A stretch of 64,000 nucleotides of DNA from Sporosarcina highlanderae (lineage in GTDB: Bacteria > Bacillota > Bacilli > Bacillales_A > Planococcaceae): contig NZ_JAROCC010000005.1 in the NCBI RefSeq assembly GCF_030433715.1, positions 124,001 to 188,000 of the forward strand, given 5' to 3'. Positions within the stretch are counted from its first letter, which is position 1; each line of letters begins with the position of its first letter. The notes under the pieces are model-generated. The model was not told where the DNA came from and did not search any database. It saw only the letters and a list, made by a program, of their open reading frames with translations. Shown piece by piece: positions 18,157 through 26,692 of the stretch. The position numbers were made by a program, and so were the translations under genes.

Positions 18157-19359
18157 CTATCTTAAGTTATTTAATCTTTCTTTCTGGCTTAAAACGTCAG
18201 TAATCCTTACACCGAAATTCTCATCGATAACCACTACTTCTCCTCGAGCAATATGACGATTGTTTACCAATATATCAACAGGTTCTCCCGCCAACTTATC
18301 CAGTTCTATAATGTAACCACTTGACATTTCAAGAATTTCTTTAACCGATCGTTTAGTCCGGCCAAGTTCTACTGTCACTTGTAATGGAATATCCAATAAC
18401 ATGTTTAAGTTATTTGATTTTGTATGGTTAAAAGAAGGACTGTCAAAATTCGCGAATTGAGCTTGTTGCACATGTACTGGTGGCTGTTGTTCTTTTGCCG
18501 GCGACAGCTGCTGGCTATTTTCAGATAAAGGTTGTTGGGGCATTTGTGCATCATTCTGCCGATTACCGAAACCTGTAGAATCTTGGTCGCTAAACTCACG
18601 CTGTTTCTGGTTCCGTGAAGGCGGAAGAATCGGGGTTTCCACTGTTACTGCTGCTTCCTTCTCCACATCCATTCCCATTAACGTTGTAACAAGATTTTTA
18701 CCGAATTGTAAAGGGAATAACTGCATAATGTTAGAGTCAATCAAGTTTCCAACCTTTAAATCAAATGAAACTTTAATCATCAATTCATTTTCTGGAATAT
18801 ATGAAATTTCATCCTCGCTTCGCATATCAACTAAATTGATAGACGGAGGAGAGATATCGACTCTTTTATTAAACACTGTAGACATTGATGTCGCTGCAGA
18901 GCCCATCATTTGGTTCATTGCTTCCTGTATTGCACTTAAACGTATGTCATTTAGTTCCTCTGGAGGTTGGAGGCCGTCCTCGCCTAACATTAAATCCGCA
19001 ATAATTGTTGCATCTTTTTGTTTAATGATTAGGAGGTTCATACCATTTAAACCTTCTGTGTACTCAACTTGAACAACAATATAAGGATGGATGAATTCAG
19101 CCATCAGCATATCACGATCCACAACAGATATTGAAGGTGTGGTAATTTCAACTTTATGTCCTAACAATGAAGAAAGTGCAGTTGCAGAACTGCCGAAGGA
19201 GATATTGCCCACTTCCCCTAAAGCATCTTTTTCCATTTCACTCAATTCGTGACTCAGATTCTGATTTGTTGAGGACGATGTATTAGTTTTTGCGGAGTCT
19301 ATTTCTTCGCCGCGTAACAACGCTTCGATTTCTTCCTGAGAAAGAATATTATCACTCAT
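18157..19359 (-). CDS. fliY: flagellar switch phosphatase FliY
   Basis: FliY combines CheY-P phosphatase activity with a FliN-type rotor part. The N-terminus (ILSQEEIEALLRG) resembles the CheY-binding peptide of FliM. Two CheC-type sites are complete: GEVGNISFG and QEAMNQMMG. A long linker (roughly residues 225-305) is rich in Gln, Pro, Ser and Asn. The C-terminal 80 residues are the FliN domain (LQVTVELGRTKRSVKEIL). I chose the ATG at 19359, spaced 9 nt from AGGGG. It overlaps fliM by 8 nt. Confidence 0.95.
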   Translation of the reverse strand: MSDNILSQEEIEALLRGEEIDSAKTNTSSSTNQNLSHELSEMEKDALGEVGNISFGSSATALSSLLGHKVEITTPSISVVDRDMLMAEFIHPYIVVQVEYTEGLNGMNLLIIKQKDATIIADLMLGEDGLQPPEELNDIRLSAIQEAMNQMMGSAATSMSTVFNKRVDISPPSINLVDMRSEDEISYIPENELMIKVSFDLKVGNLIDSNIMQLFPLQFGKNLVTTLMGMDVEKEAAVTVETPILPPSRNQKQREFSDQDSTGFGNRQNDAQMPQQPLSENSQQLSPAKEQQPPVHVQQAQFANFDSPSFNHTKSNNLNMLLDIPLQVTVELGRTKRSVKEILEMSSGYIIELDKLAGEPVDILVNNRHIARGEVVVIDENFGVRITDVLSQKERLNNLR

Positions 19360-20350
19360 CATCTTCATCCCCTTCGTTCAAAGTGCCAATAATTTGTATT
19401 GCCATTCTATTTCTTGATTGACCGGGCTGTGCTGTAAATTTCGGAACCCCGCCAACTCTTACAAGTAAAGGATCTTGAATCCTTTGGTTAAGGGGGACAA
19501 CATCGTCTACTTGAAGCGATAAGAATTCATCAATGGACATCATTCCTTGACCTAACTCAACGCTAATCGGTAAAGAGGTTTGTTTTAAACGTTTTTCCAA
19601 CACCGTGTTCTGCTCGGGAGTCGATTCTTTCTTATTCGACTGCATCCAGTATCTTACTGAAAGATTTGGTACAACAGGTTCAAGCACTACGTGTGGAATA
19701 CAAATATTCAACATACCACTTGACTCCCCAATGACAATATTGAAGCCAATTACAACGACAGTTTCGTTCGGTGAAATTGTCTGTAAAAATTGAGGGTTCA
19801 CTTCAATTTCTGATAGGAAAGGGTCGATCTCAATAATTCCTGACCATGCTTCCCTGAAATTGTCAAAAGATCTTTCAAAAAGATTCGTTAAAATTTTCGT
19901 TTCAATTTCGGTCATATTATTTATTGATCCTGTACCTTTCCCCGCGCCGCCCATCAACCGATCAAGCATTGAATAGGCAATATTTGGGTTGACCTCCATT
20001 ATGATGCTTCCTTCTAAGGGGGAAACATCGAAAATGTTAAGCAATGTCATATTCGGAATAGACCTTATGAATTCTTCAAATGGAATTTGATCAACCGTAG
20101 CGACATGTATTTGGATATACGTACGTAATTGTGCAGAAAAATAAGTAGTTAGCAATCTCGCAAAGTTTTCATGGATTCTTGTCAAACTACGAATTTGATC
20201 CTTTGAAAAACGAAGCGCCCGCTTGAAATCATATACTTTGACCTTCCGGGTCCCATCTTCTTTTTTCATATTTTCTGCGGACATTTCACCTGTTGACAAT
20301 GCGGACAATAATGCATCTATTTCATGTTGGGATAAGATATCTTCCGGCAT
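19352..20350 (-). CDS. fliM: flagellar motor switch protein FliM
   Basis: FliM is the C-ring protein that receives CheY-P and connects to FliG. The N-terminal CheY-binding helix (ILSQHEIDALLSA), the middle CheC-like domain with the FliG-binding MLDRLMGGAGKG loop, and the C-terminal FliN-like domain (ISVELGQGMMSIDEF) are visible. The 332-residue length matches the family. The ATG follows GGGAGGTGA. Confidence 0.97.
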   Translation of the reverse strand: MPEDILSQHEIDALLSALSTGEMSAENMKKEDGTRKVKVYDFKRALRFSKDQIRSLTRIHENFARLLTTYFSAQLRTYIQIHVATVDQIPFEEFIRSIPNMTLLNIFDVSPLEGSIIMEVNPNIAYSMLDRLMGGAGKGTGSINNMTEIETKILTNLFERSFDNFREAWSGIIEIDPFLSEIEVNPQFLQTISPNETVVVIGFNIVIGESSGMLNICIPHVVLEPVVPNLSVRYWMQSNKKESTPEQNTVLEKRLKQTSLPISVELGQGMMSIDEFLSLQVDDVVPLNQRIQDPLLVRVGGVPKFTAQPGQSRNRMAIQIIGTLNEGDEDDE

Positions 20351-20383
20351 GAGGTCACCTCCCGGTATTGTATATGTTTAAGT

Positions 20384-20815
20384 TCACTGGATGATATAAC
20401 TTACTATATACACCTTTTCAATCTCGCCTTTTTGCATTAGCGGATTTAATTGTGCTTTTATGGAATCCTCGAATAACTGTTTCCCGACTTTCCCTTCAAG
20501 TTCCTTCGATGTCATTTCGGAAAGCTCTTGAATTACGATATTCTGAATTTGAAAATCCCGTTTCTTCAATTCTTCAGCAGCTTTCTTATTACTTGTTTGG
20601 ATCTTTAATGTAAGTCTGACGAACTGCTGCCCTTTTAAATTAGTCATGATTTCCGGTACATCAACCGATGACTCAAGAATCTCATCAATGGAGACTTCCT
20701 TCGTTTCTGTTTTGTCACTCTTGTCCAATTGGATTTTAAGGGCGATACCGATAATCCCGACGAGTGAAATGCATATTAAGATGATAAGTATCAATGTTAA
20801 AACTTTATTCTTCAT
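20384..20815 (-). CDS. fliL: flagellar basal body-associated protein FliL
   Basis: FliL surrounds stator units and supports motor function. The 143-residue protein has one N-terminal membrane helix (about 5-26) and a periplasm-facing domain with the conserved VRLTLKIQT strand and LRDxxI-like C-terminal segment (FEDSIKAQLNPLMQKG). I use the ATG at 20815, preceded by GGGGTG at 6 nt; an in-frame GTG 9 nt upstream is possible. The start lies inside the end of swrD (11-nt overlap). Confidence 0.92.
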   Translation of the reverse strand: MKNKVLTLILIILICISLVGIIGIALKIQLDKSDKTETKEVSIDEILESSVDVPEIMTNLKGQQFVRLTLKIQTSNKKAAEELKKRDFQIQNIVIQELSEMTSKELEGKVGKQLFEDSIKAQLNPLMQKGEIEKVYIVSYIIQ

Positions 20816-21026
20816 TTTCTTCACCCCGGATATGCGGATTTGATAATAATTGAACCGATTGATAGAAGTCGATAATTCGCTGGTTTATCGTTTCAACCGG
20901 GTCAAGGACGACGTATTTGGAGCCAGTTGTTAATGTTATTGTTGTGTCGGGAAATGATTCGACTTTTTCTATGTAAAGTGCATTTAATGTGAAGTTTGTT
21001 CCATTGAGTCGTGTGACTTTTATCAT
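20805..21026 (-). CDS. swrD: FlbD-family protein SwrD
   Basis: In B. subtilis SwrD (YlzI) raises flagellar motor power for swarming. The 73-residue protein has the family opening MIKVTRLNGTNFTLNALYIE and the DTTITLTTGSKYVV core. The ATG at 21026 is the family start, yet the only good ribosome site, AGGAGGG (21058-21064), is about 32 nt upstream. A GC-rich hairpin lies between them. An in-frame GTG at 21044 falls inside that hairpin. Confidence 0.92.
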   Translation of the reverse strand: MIKVTRLNGTNFTLNALYIEKVESFPDTTITLTTGSKYVVLDPVETINQRIIDFYQSVQLLSNPHIRGEENEE

Positions 21027-21033
21027 TTTAAAG

Positions 21034-21064
21034 GGGCCGGGCACTGGGCCGGCCCGTCCCTCCT
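21034..21064 (-). promoter_or_regulatory. hairpin between Shine-Dalgarno sequence and swrD start
   Basis: AGGAGGG at 21058-21064 is followed by a 7-bp all-G/C stem (GGGCCGG/CCGGCCC; arms 21049-21055 and 21034-21040, 8-nt loop). CTTTAAA and the ATG come next. If the hairpin forms, about 10 unpaired nt separate the ribosome site from the ATG. There is no T tract, so it is not a terminator. Confidence 0.6.
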
Positions 21065-21092
21065 TTGTTCATATGGCATGTGGAAACTATAA

Positions 21093-21884
21093 TTATCGTT
21101 TCAAGTTTACTAGTTCTTGTAGTATTTCGTCGGATGTTGTGATGATACGTGTATTTGCTTGGAAACCACGTTGTGCCACAATCATTTCCGTGAATTCCTC
21201 TGAAAGGTCGACGTTGGACATTTCAAGGAAACCAGAAGCGATTTTACCGCGACCTTCTTCAAGAGGAGCCCCTTCACTTGGTTCACCTGAGTTTCCAGTT
21301 TCTTGATACAAATTGGAACCAACTTTTTCAAGTCCCCCAGGATTAGAAAATTTGGCTATTTGAATTTGTCCAGCGGTAAAAGGTTCCCCATCTTGGACAT
21401 ACGATACTGTCCCATCTTCCGCAATAGACATTGATGATGAATCCAATGGAATAGTAATGATAGCTTCTCCATCGAGTAAATACCTTCCCTCTCCATCAAC
21501 TAAATTCCCTACTTCGTCGAGATAAAAGTTCCCTGCTCTTGTATAAAATACATTTGTACCGTCTACATTTCCTACTTTAAAGAACCCATCTCCAGATATC
21601 GCCAAATCCAATGTATTCCCTGTAAATTGAGTGGAGCCGTTGGAATGAATTGTGTCGATTGCTGCAATTTGCGAGCCTAATCCAACTTGTTTCGGATTGA
21701 CACCGCCTCTATTCTCATTTCCAGCAGCTGCACCTGCTACTGTTTGTGACATCAGATCCTTGAAAATAACTCTTCCTTTTTTAAATCCATACGTATTTAC
21801 ATTGGCTATGTTGTTACCGATTACGTCTAATTTCGCTTGGAAATTTCGTAGGCCTGAGATTCCTGAGTACATTGATCTTAACAT
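21093..21884 (-). CDS. flgE: flagellar hook protein FlgE (FlgG-like)
   Basis: This is the hook subunit of Bacillales, a short FlgE/FlgG-type protein. The N-terminal rod motif is present (MYSGISGLRNFQAKLDVIGNNIANVNTYGFK, split across residues 5-36), as is the C-terminal heptad region (DLSEEFTEMIVAQRGFQANTRIITTSDEIL). The length of 263 matches B. subtilis FlgE (264). The ATG at 21884 follows GGGAGGG. A longer in-frame start upstream would translate the two leader hairpins and is rejected. Confidence 0.95.
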   Translation of the reverse strand: MLRSMYSGISGLRNFQAKLDVIGNNIANVNTYGFKKGRVIFKDLMSQTVAGAAAGNENRGGVNPKQVGLGSQIAAIDTIHSNGSTQFTGNTLDLAISGDGFFKVGNVDGTNVFYTRAGNFYLDEVGNLVDGEGRYLLDGEAIITIPLDSSSMSIAEDGTVSYVQDGEPFTAGQIQIAKFSNPGGLEKVGSNLYQETGNSGEPSEGAPLEEGRGKIASGFLEMSNVDLSEEFTEMIVAQRGFQANTRIITTSDEILQELVNLKR

Positions 21885-21913
21885 GTTTTTTCCCTCCCGG
21901 ATTTTGGGTGTAG

Positions 21914-21964
21914 CTGCCTCTGTCATTCGGCAGTACGTTGGCATCCTTTTCAAGGTCCTGCCAA
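21914..21964 (-). promoter_or_regulatory. two-hairpin leader between the 126-residue gene and flgE
   Basis: On the minus strand, TTGGCA/TGCCAA (arms 21959-21964 and 21938-21943) encloses CCTT/AAGG. A CTGCC/GGCAG hairpin follows (21929-21933 with 21914-21918), then the flgE ribosome site. Neither has a T tract. It may stabilise or tune hook mRNA. Confidence 0.45.
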
Positions 21965-21970
21965 TTTAGT

Positions 21971-22351
21971 TTAACTGAGTACAATTGTTCCATCGATATT
22001 CGTAAATAATTGATCCTTTGCTTCTTTGCGATCCATCGCTGTAATTACAGTGGAATTTTTTGCACTAATGATTAAAGCTGCCTGATCCATTAGTACAAGT
22101 GATTCTTTAATACCCTTCCTCTTTGCCTCATTCACTTTTTCACCAATATGTGCCCATTCACTATCTGAAATGTAAATATGTCGTTCTTTCAATCTTTCAT
22201 TTGCATGTTTGCTAATTTTCAGCTCTTGTGACTCGATTGCCTGACCAAGTTGTTCAAGGAAAGAGTGTTTAGGTGCAATTGTCGATTTCCCAAGCTGTTT
22301 TTGGTGAATTGGTGGCTGCGATGGGACTCTATGAAAATTCAATCTCTCCAT
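21971..22351 (-). CDS. flagellar operon protein of the TIGR02530 type
   Basis: This 126-residue soluble protein lies between flgD and flgE. The core LKISKHANERLKERHIYIS and the C-terminal TVITAMDRKEAKDQLFTNIDGTIVL match what I recall of the small flagellar operon family TIGR02530, found in many Firmicutes but not in B. subtilis. Its function is not established. The position suggests a role in hook assembly or in regulating hook synthesis. The ATG follows AGGAGC. Confidence 0.85.
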   Translation of the reverse strand: MERLNFHRVPSQPPIHQKQLGKSTIAPKHSFLEQLGQAIESQELKISKHANERLKERHIYISDSEWAHIGEKVNEAKRKGIKESLVLMDQAALIISAKNSTVITAMDRKEAKDQLFTNIDGTIVLS

Positions 22352-22367
22352 TACAATTGCTCCTATT

Positions 22368-23012
22368 CTATTGACTTATTGATGTAAATGTATCTCCATC
22401 AATTCGACTGCCGTCACTTAAAATATACTGTAGTTTTCCATTTTTATTGGAAACCGATACGACAGTTCCTGACTTTTCAACTTCTCCATCCATATAGCCT
22501 ACTGTTTTACCAATTAGGCGACTTGCCCCTACCAAATCTATTGAATTTAATCCTGACAACACTTCCGAAATATTACCTGGGGATAGCTCTTTCCCATCTT
22601 CCATCATAAACACAACAGATCCATTTACGAATTTAGCAGATTGGATAATACCTGTTCCTTCGTTGACTATCAACTTGGAGTCTTCGTCTTTCTTGTCCGT
22701 GATTTCATGCCAACGAACACTTTTACCAACGAATTGGTTGTATTGGATTAATTGAGTTTGATTTTGCGCTTCGGCAAACTTTTCAAACGCACTTGCCAAG
22801 TTCATAGTCTGTTCCAAGGATGAAAACTGTGCCATTTGTGCAATGAATTCATTATCTTTCATTGGATTTGTTGGATCCTGGTTTTGCAACTGAGCAATTA
22901 AAATCTTCATGAATGCGTCTTTCCCCATTGTGTCTGGTCCTGTTTTACGCTGATCTCGTTGTTTGTTGATAAGGAACATCGATTCAGTAATTGGTTTCTG
23001 TCCTTCAATCAC
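22368..23012 (-). CDS. flgD: hook capping protein FlgD
   Basis: FlgD caps the growing hook and guides FlgE polymerisation. The signature GKDAFMKILIAQLQNQDP, then NEFIAQMAQFSSLEQ, is clear, with a Tudor-like C-terminal part. I start it at the GTG at 23012, because GGAGGTC lies 7 nt upstream and just before the fliK stop; upstream in-frame codons overlap fliK and are not family-like. The product has 214 residues. Confidence 0.93.
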   Translation of the reverse strand: MIEGQKPITESMFLINKQRDQRKTGPDTMGKDAFMKILIAQLQNQDPTNPMKDNEFIAQMAQFSSLEQTMNLASAFEKFAEAQNQTQLIQYNQFVGKSVRWHEITDKKDEDSKLIVNEGTGIIQSAKFVNGSVVFMMEDGKELSPGNISEVLSGLNSIDLVGASRLIGKTVGYMDGEVEKSGTVVSVSNKNGKLQYILSDGSRIDGDTFTSISQ

Positions 23013-23016
23013 TTTG

Positions 23017-24285
23017 TTAGACCTCCAATTCAAGTAAATATTCGTCAAAGGAAAGAGTGTCTTCTGAACTACTACTGTCGTTACTTTCCTTATTCGTCTG
23101 TTGCTCACGTTCAAATTGCTCGTTAAATGATTGTTCCCGTTCATTCCTTGGTGACTCTTGGATGGATTGGGCAATATCAATACGATCGACTTGGATGTTT
23201 TGTTGGGTAAAGGCGTGTTTTAATTGATGTAATTGGCTATCCAACATTCCTTTGGCAAGGGCGGTTGAGGCTAAGATTCTAGCTGAGATTACACCGTTTG
23301 TTTCCATTAATTCAATACGAATTTGTCCTAAGTGTTCGGGATACAATTTAATTAACATTCTATTCGTTCCATTTATTTGTCCAAAATTGGATCGTTTGAA
23401 TAGAGATTGTAATTCTCGTAGTAAGGATTCACTTTGATTAGTTGAGTTCGTTTTACTTGTTGCAAGATCACCTTTTAATGTAGACGGCAGTCCATTTGTA
23501 GAACCCGGCACTTGCAATTCAGTCACTTTTTTGGAACTATCATTTTCTTCAGCCATCGATGAAGACGAATTCAATTCAGGAATTCTCATATCGAATTTTT
23601 GAAATGGACTCTCCAATAAATTCTGTTTGCTTGTGGATAGGATCTCATGATCGAATTGTATAGCGGCTTCGGCTATCATGTTTTGAAAAACATGTAACTT
23701 CTGCGCCATAGATATCACCATTTCACTTTTCGGCGCTAATAACTCTATTGATTTAATAAAGGCAACCAACTCTACTGCTTCCTTATTTGTTCCACTGTTT
23801 CGAAAAGAATTGTTCAAAATCTTCAAGGCATTTTCTTTTAAACCTTCTAAGGTAGATAGTACTGTCCATAAATCTGACGAAATTGTCAGTTCTGTAACTT
23901 CTTCCTCTGCATGACCAGCCTCATTCAAAAGCCCCTTCAATAAATCCAGGATTTTTTCAGGGTTCATTGAAATCGCCATCGACAATTCCTCTAAAGTTGT
24001 ATTCCCTTCATCAAGAAGAACAGATAATCCTACAGATTCAAAATCTTGAAAGGGTTCCATGACTTTCCGAAGCTCCTCAATAGTTTCTGCTGTATATATG
24101 TCTGAGACGATCTCGTGTGGTGATTCTGTAGACGTTTTAGACAGTTGACTGTCTTTTATCGAATTAGTCGTATTTACTCCCTTCAATATGTCGCCAAACG
24201 ACAATTTGTTCACATCGCTTTTATGAACGATACCGGGATGTACTTTACTCATTACAATTTTAGGCTGCAACGCTCCGACTTTCAC
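23017..24285 (-). CDS. fliK: flagellar hook-length control protein FliK
   Basis: FliK is the secreted ruler that triggers the FlhB specificity switch when the hook is complete. The 422-residue protein has a low-conservation N-terminal and middle region. The C-terminal hook-length domain has KLYPEHLGQIRIELMETNG followed by the helix LHQLKHAFTQQNIQVDRID. The start is a GTG behind GGGGGTGAT. A second, more distant FliK-like protein, ylqG, is encoded at 41358-42641. Confidence 0.93.
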   Translation of the reverse strand: MKVGALQPKIVMSKVHPGIVHKSDVNKLSFGDILKGVNTTNSIKDSQLSKTSTESPHEIVSDIYTAETIEELRKVMEPFQDFESVGLSVLLDEGNTTLEELSMAISMNPEKILDLLKGLLNEAGHAEEEVTELTISSDLWTVLSTLEGLKENALKILNNSFRNSGTNKEAVELVAFIKSIELLAPKSEMVISMAQKLHVFQNMIAEAAIQFDHEILSTSKQNLLESPFQKFDMRIPELNSSSSMAEENDSSKKVTELQVPGSTNGLPSTLKGDLATSKTNSTNQSESLLRELQSLFKRSNFGQINGTNRMLIKLYPEHLGQIRIELMETNGVISARILASTALAKGMLDSQLHQLKHAFTQQNIQVDRIDIAQSIQESPRNEREQSFNEQFEREQQTNKESNDSSSSEDTLSFDEYLLELEV

Positions 24286-24314
24286 TTTTTATCACCCCCT
24301 TTCACGGAAGGCTC

Positions 24315-24908
24315 TCATTTTGTTAAGAGACTTGCATATTTCGCAGCATCTTCAGCTGAAAGTTTTTCCATAATCGGTGCCAACACATCCGGCTTTAGAC
24401 TTGAAAGGATTTCTATAGCTTCCTCATCACTCATTTTAGAAATGATTGGGGCAACCGATTTTGCTGACATCTTTTCAAAAGTAGAAATAATTTCTTTCAA
24501 ATCGCGTTTATGATCATCTTTAGCGATCTTCAACTCTTCAATTTCAGCTAATAGAGCCTTTTGGTCGGCAATAAGTACATTCTTTTCGTCTTTAACTTTC
24601 GATAATTCATTTTGGAGTTTAACTAACTGGGCTTCTTTTTCCTGAATTTCTGCTTGTAAGGAGACTACACGTTCCTCAAATAGAAAATCATCCTTAACTT
24701 CATCATCCTGTAGTATTTCATTAAATATAGGAAGTGAAGGATTCCATACGTCATCAAATACATTGATATCTGCGACGTATGCTATGATCAGAAGCACCAT
24801 TGTCGTGAATAGCAATGGGATTAGTGTCCAGAGCAGAATTCCCTGCAAAAGGCCGCCGCCTTTCTTTTTTTTCACCTTCGACTCATGTACTTCGTGTTTT
24901 TTTACCAC
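24315..24908 (-). CDS. ylxF: YlxF, MotE-like flagellar operon protein
   Basis: This 197-residue protein has an N-terminal membrane helix (about 22-45), a long coiled coil (about 75-130) and a C-terminal helical domain like the MgtE intracellular N-domain (VAPIISKMSDEEAIEILSSLKPDVLAPIMEKL). MotE proteins of this plan chaperone stator assembly in other bacteria; in Bacillus the role of YlxF is uncertain. The GTG start follows GGTGG and lies immediately after fliJ. Confidence 0.88.
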   Translation of the reverse strand: MVKKHEVHESKVKKKKGGGLLQGILLWTLIPLLFTTMVLLIIAYVADINVFDDVWNPSLPIFNEILQDDEVKDDFLFEERVVSLQAEIQEKEAQLVKLQNELSKVKDEKNVLIADQKALLAEIEELKIAKDDHKRDLKEIISTFEKMSAKSVAPIISKMSDEEAIEILSSLKPDVLAPIMEKLSAEDAAKYASLLTK

Positions 24909-24909
24909 A

Positions 24910-25365
24910 TTACCACCCTGTTTTTCTTCGATGGAACTTTGCTGTCGTTAACTCATCTAAGAATCGTCCTTCTGACAGTTCCATTTCAATTCGATAATGT
25001 TCTCGATCTTTTCCCTTCATCTTTTCAAACTTCTTTACTTCAATAGTCTTTTCGAGTAATTTTTCTTCGAACCAATTCATTTTTGTCCGTGCTTTTATAA
25101 CGGATTGTTGCTGAATCGCAATTCGCTTTTCAAGACTTTCCAAGTAACGTGTATACGTGTGAATTTCATTGATGTGAAATCCTTGTTCCATCTTCTTTTG
25201 ATTATCGGACTCAAGTTCTTCTTTCATTTTCAATAAATCGTATAACTCTGTTGCAACCATTTCGAAAGAGGCTACAGCTTTTTTATACTCAGTTTCTGTT
25301 TCTACTTTTTCCTGCTCACGATAGGTCAACACTTTTTCAAATCTGTATAAATAAGGTTTCATCAT
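24910..25365 (-). CDS. fliJ: flagellar export chaperone FliJ
   Basis: FliJ is the coiled-coil stalk of the export ATPase that contacts FlhA. The 151-residue product is almost entirely charged helix (RFEKVLTYREQEKVETE onward), as the family requires. Its ATG overlaps the fliI stop by 4 nt (ATGA). Confidence 0.92.
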   Translation of the reverse strand: MMKPYLYRFEKVLTYREQEKVETETEYKKAVASFEMVATELYDLLKMKEELESDNQKKMEQGFHINEIHTYTRYLESLEKRIAIQQQSVIKARTKMNWFEEKLLEKTIEVKKFEKMKGKDREHYRIEMELSEGRFLDELTTAKFHRRKTGW

Positions 25366-26690
25366 TTGCCACCTCTAAGAGCAAGGGATATCAATTCCTC
25401 GATACTATCTTCCATACTTACATTATCGTTATAACTTTGCTTTAAAAACTTCGTAATATATGGCTCGAACTCAATTGCTTCATCGATTTCTTTTGATGTA
25501 CCGCGCTTATATGCCCCAATATTAATCAAGTCTTCAGATTTGCTATATGTGTAATAAAGTTCACGAAGTTTTTCTGCTGCTTTGACATGTTCTTGACTTG
25601 CAATATGATTCATTAGCCGGCTTACGCTTTTCAACACATTGATTGCAGGGTATTGACCTTTATTGGCAAGTGTTCTATCAAGCACAATATGACCGTCCAG
25701 TATACCTCTTACCGCATCTGCGATTGGTTCGTTCATATCGTCTCCATCTACGAGAACAGTATAAAAGGCGGTAATTGCCCCAACTTCATTTGTTCCTGTA
25801 CGTTCAAGTAATTTAGGAAGGATAGAGAAAACGGACGGCGTATATCCGCGGGTTGCCGGTGGTTCTCCTACTGCTAACCCAATTTCCCTTTGCGCCATCG
25901 CAACACGCGTGACTGAGTCCATCATTAGCATGACGTTCATCCCTTTATTACGGAAGTACTCTGCTATGGCCGTAGCTGTGAAGGCACCTTTAATACGCAT
26001 TAGGGCAGGTTGATCGGAAGTGGCTGCCACAACAATTGTTCGACTTAGTCCTTCAGGACCAAGGTCTCTCTCGATGAACTCAAGTACTTCCCGGCCCCTT
26101 TCCCCGATTAATGCAATAACGTTTAAATCTGCAGTCGTATTCCTCGCAATCATACCTAATAAAGTACTTTTACCGACACCTGAACCCGCAAAAATACCTA
26201 CTCTTTGCCCATTTCCGACTGTTAACATACCATCTATCGCTTTGACACCTACAGCTAACTTCTCAGCGATTGGTTTTCGGGTCATGACATTGGGAGGATC
26301 TTGTTCAGTTCTGATTGTCGATAGACCTTTTGGCAATGCGCTGTTATCAATAGGATTTCCCATCGCATCAAGTACTTTTCCGATTAGATTCATACCTACT
26401 TTTACTTCAAGTGGTTTTCCTGTACATTCCACTAAACACCCACTTGAAATATCCATAATATTGGTATATGGCATTAGGATGACAATCTCTTCGCGAAAGC
26501 CGACAACTTCTGCTAAAACGACGGAGTTATCATTCCGCCCATTCTTCAAATGAATTCGGCATACATCTCCGATCGAGCTTTCAGGACCTTGGGATTCTAT
26601 CATTAATCCGATTACTTGGACAACACGGCCGAATTTCCTATAAGGATTTAGTTTTGGAATGACGTTAACTAACTCTGTAGCCTTTTTCAA
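25362..26690 (-). CDS. fliI: flagellum-specific export ATPase FliI
   Basis: FliI is the F1-beta-like hexameric ATPase that energises substrate unfolding. Walker A GIFAGSGVGKSTLL, the glutamate in ALIGERGREV, and Walker B MLMMDSVTRVAMAQ are present, with the family's PSVFSILPKLLERTG. The 442-residue length is typical. It starts with TTG, 3 nt after the fliH stop, and overlaps fliJ. Confidence 0.97.
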   Translation of the reverse strand: MKKATELVNVIPKLNPYRKFGRVVQVIGLMIESQGPESSIGDVCRIHLKNGRNDNSVVLAEVVGFREEIVILMPYTNIMDISSGCLVECTGKPLEVKVGMNLIGKVLDAMGNPIDNSALPKGLSTIRTEQDPPNVMTRKPIAEKLAVGVKAIDGMLTVGNGQRVGIFAGSGVGKSTLLGMIARNTTADLNVIALIGERGREVLEFIERDLGPEGLSRTIVVAATSDQPALMRIKGAFTATAIAEYFRNKGMNVMLMMDSVTRVAMAQREIGLAVGEPPATRGYTPSVFSILPKLLERTGTNEVGAITAFYTVLVDGDDMNEPIADAVRGILDGHIVLDRTLANKGQYPAINVLKSVSRLMNHIASQEHVKAAEKLRELYYTYSKSEDLINIGAYKRGTSKEIDEAIEFEPYITKFLKQSYNDNVSMEDSIEELISLALRGGK

Positions 26691-26692
26691 CG

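Noticed and set aside
21034..21055. GGGCCGG hairpin as an operon terminator after flgE
   Set aside because: No T tract follows the stem and it lies between a good ribosome site and the swrD start.
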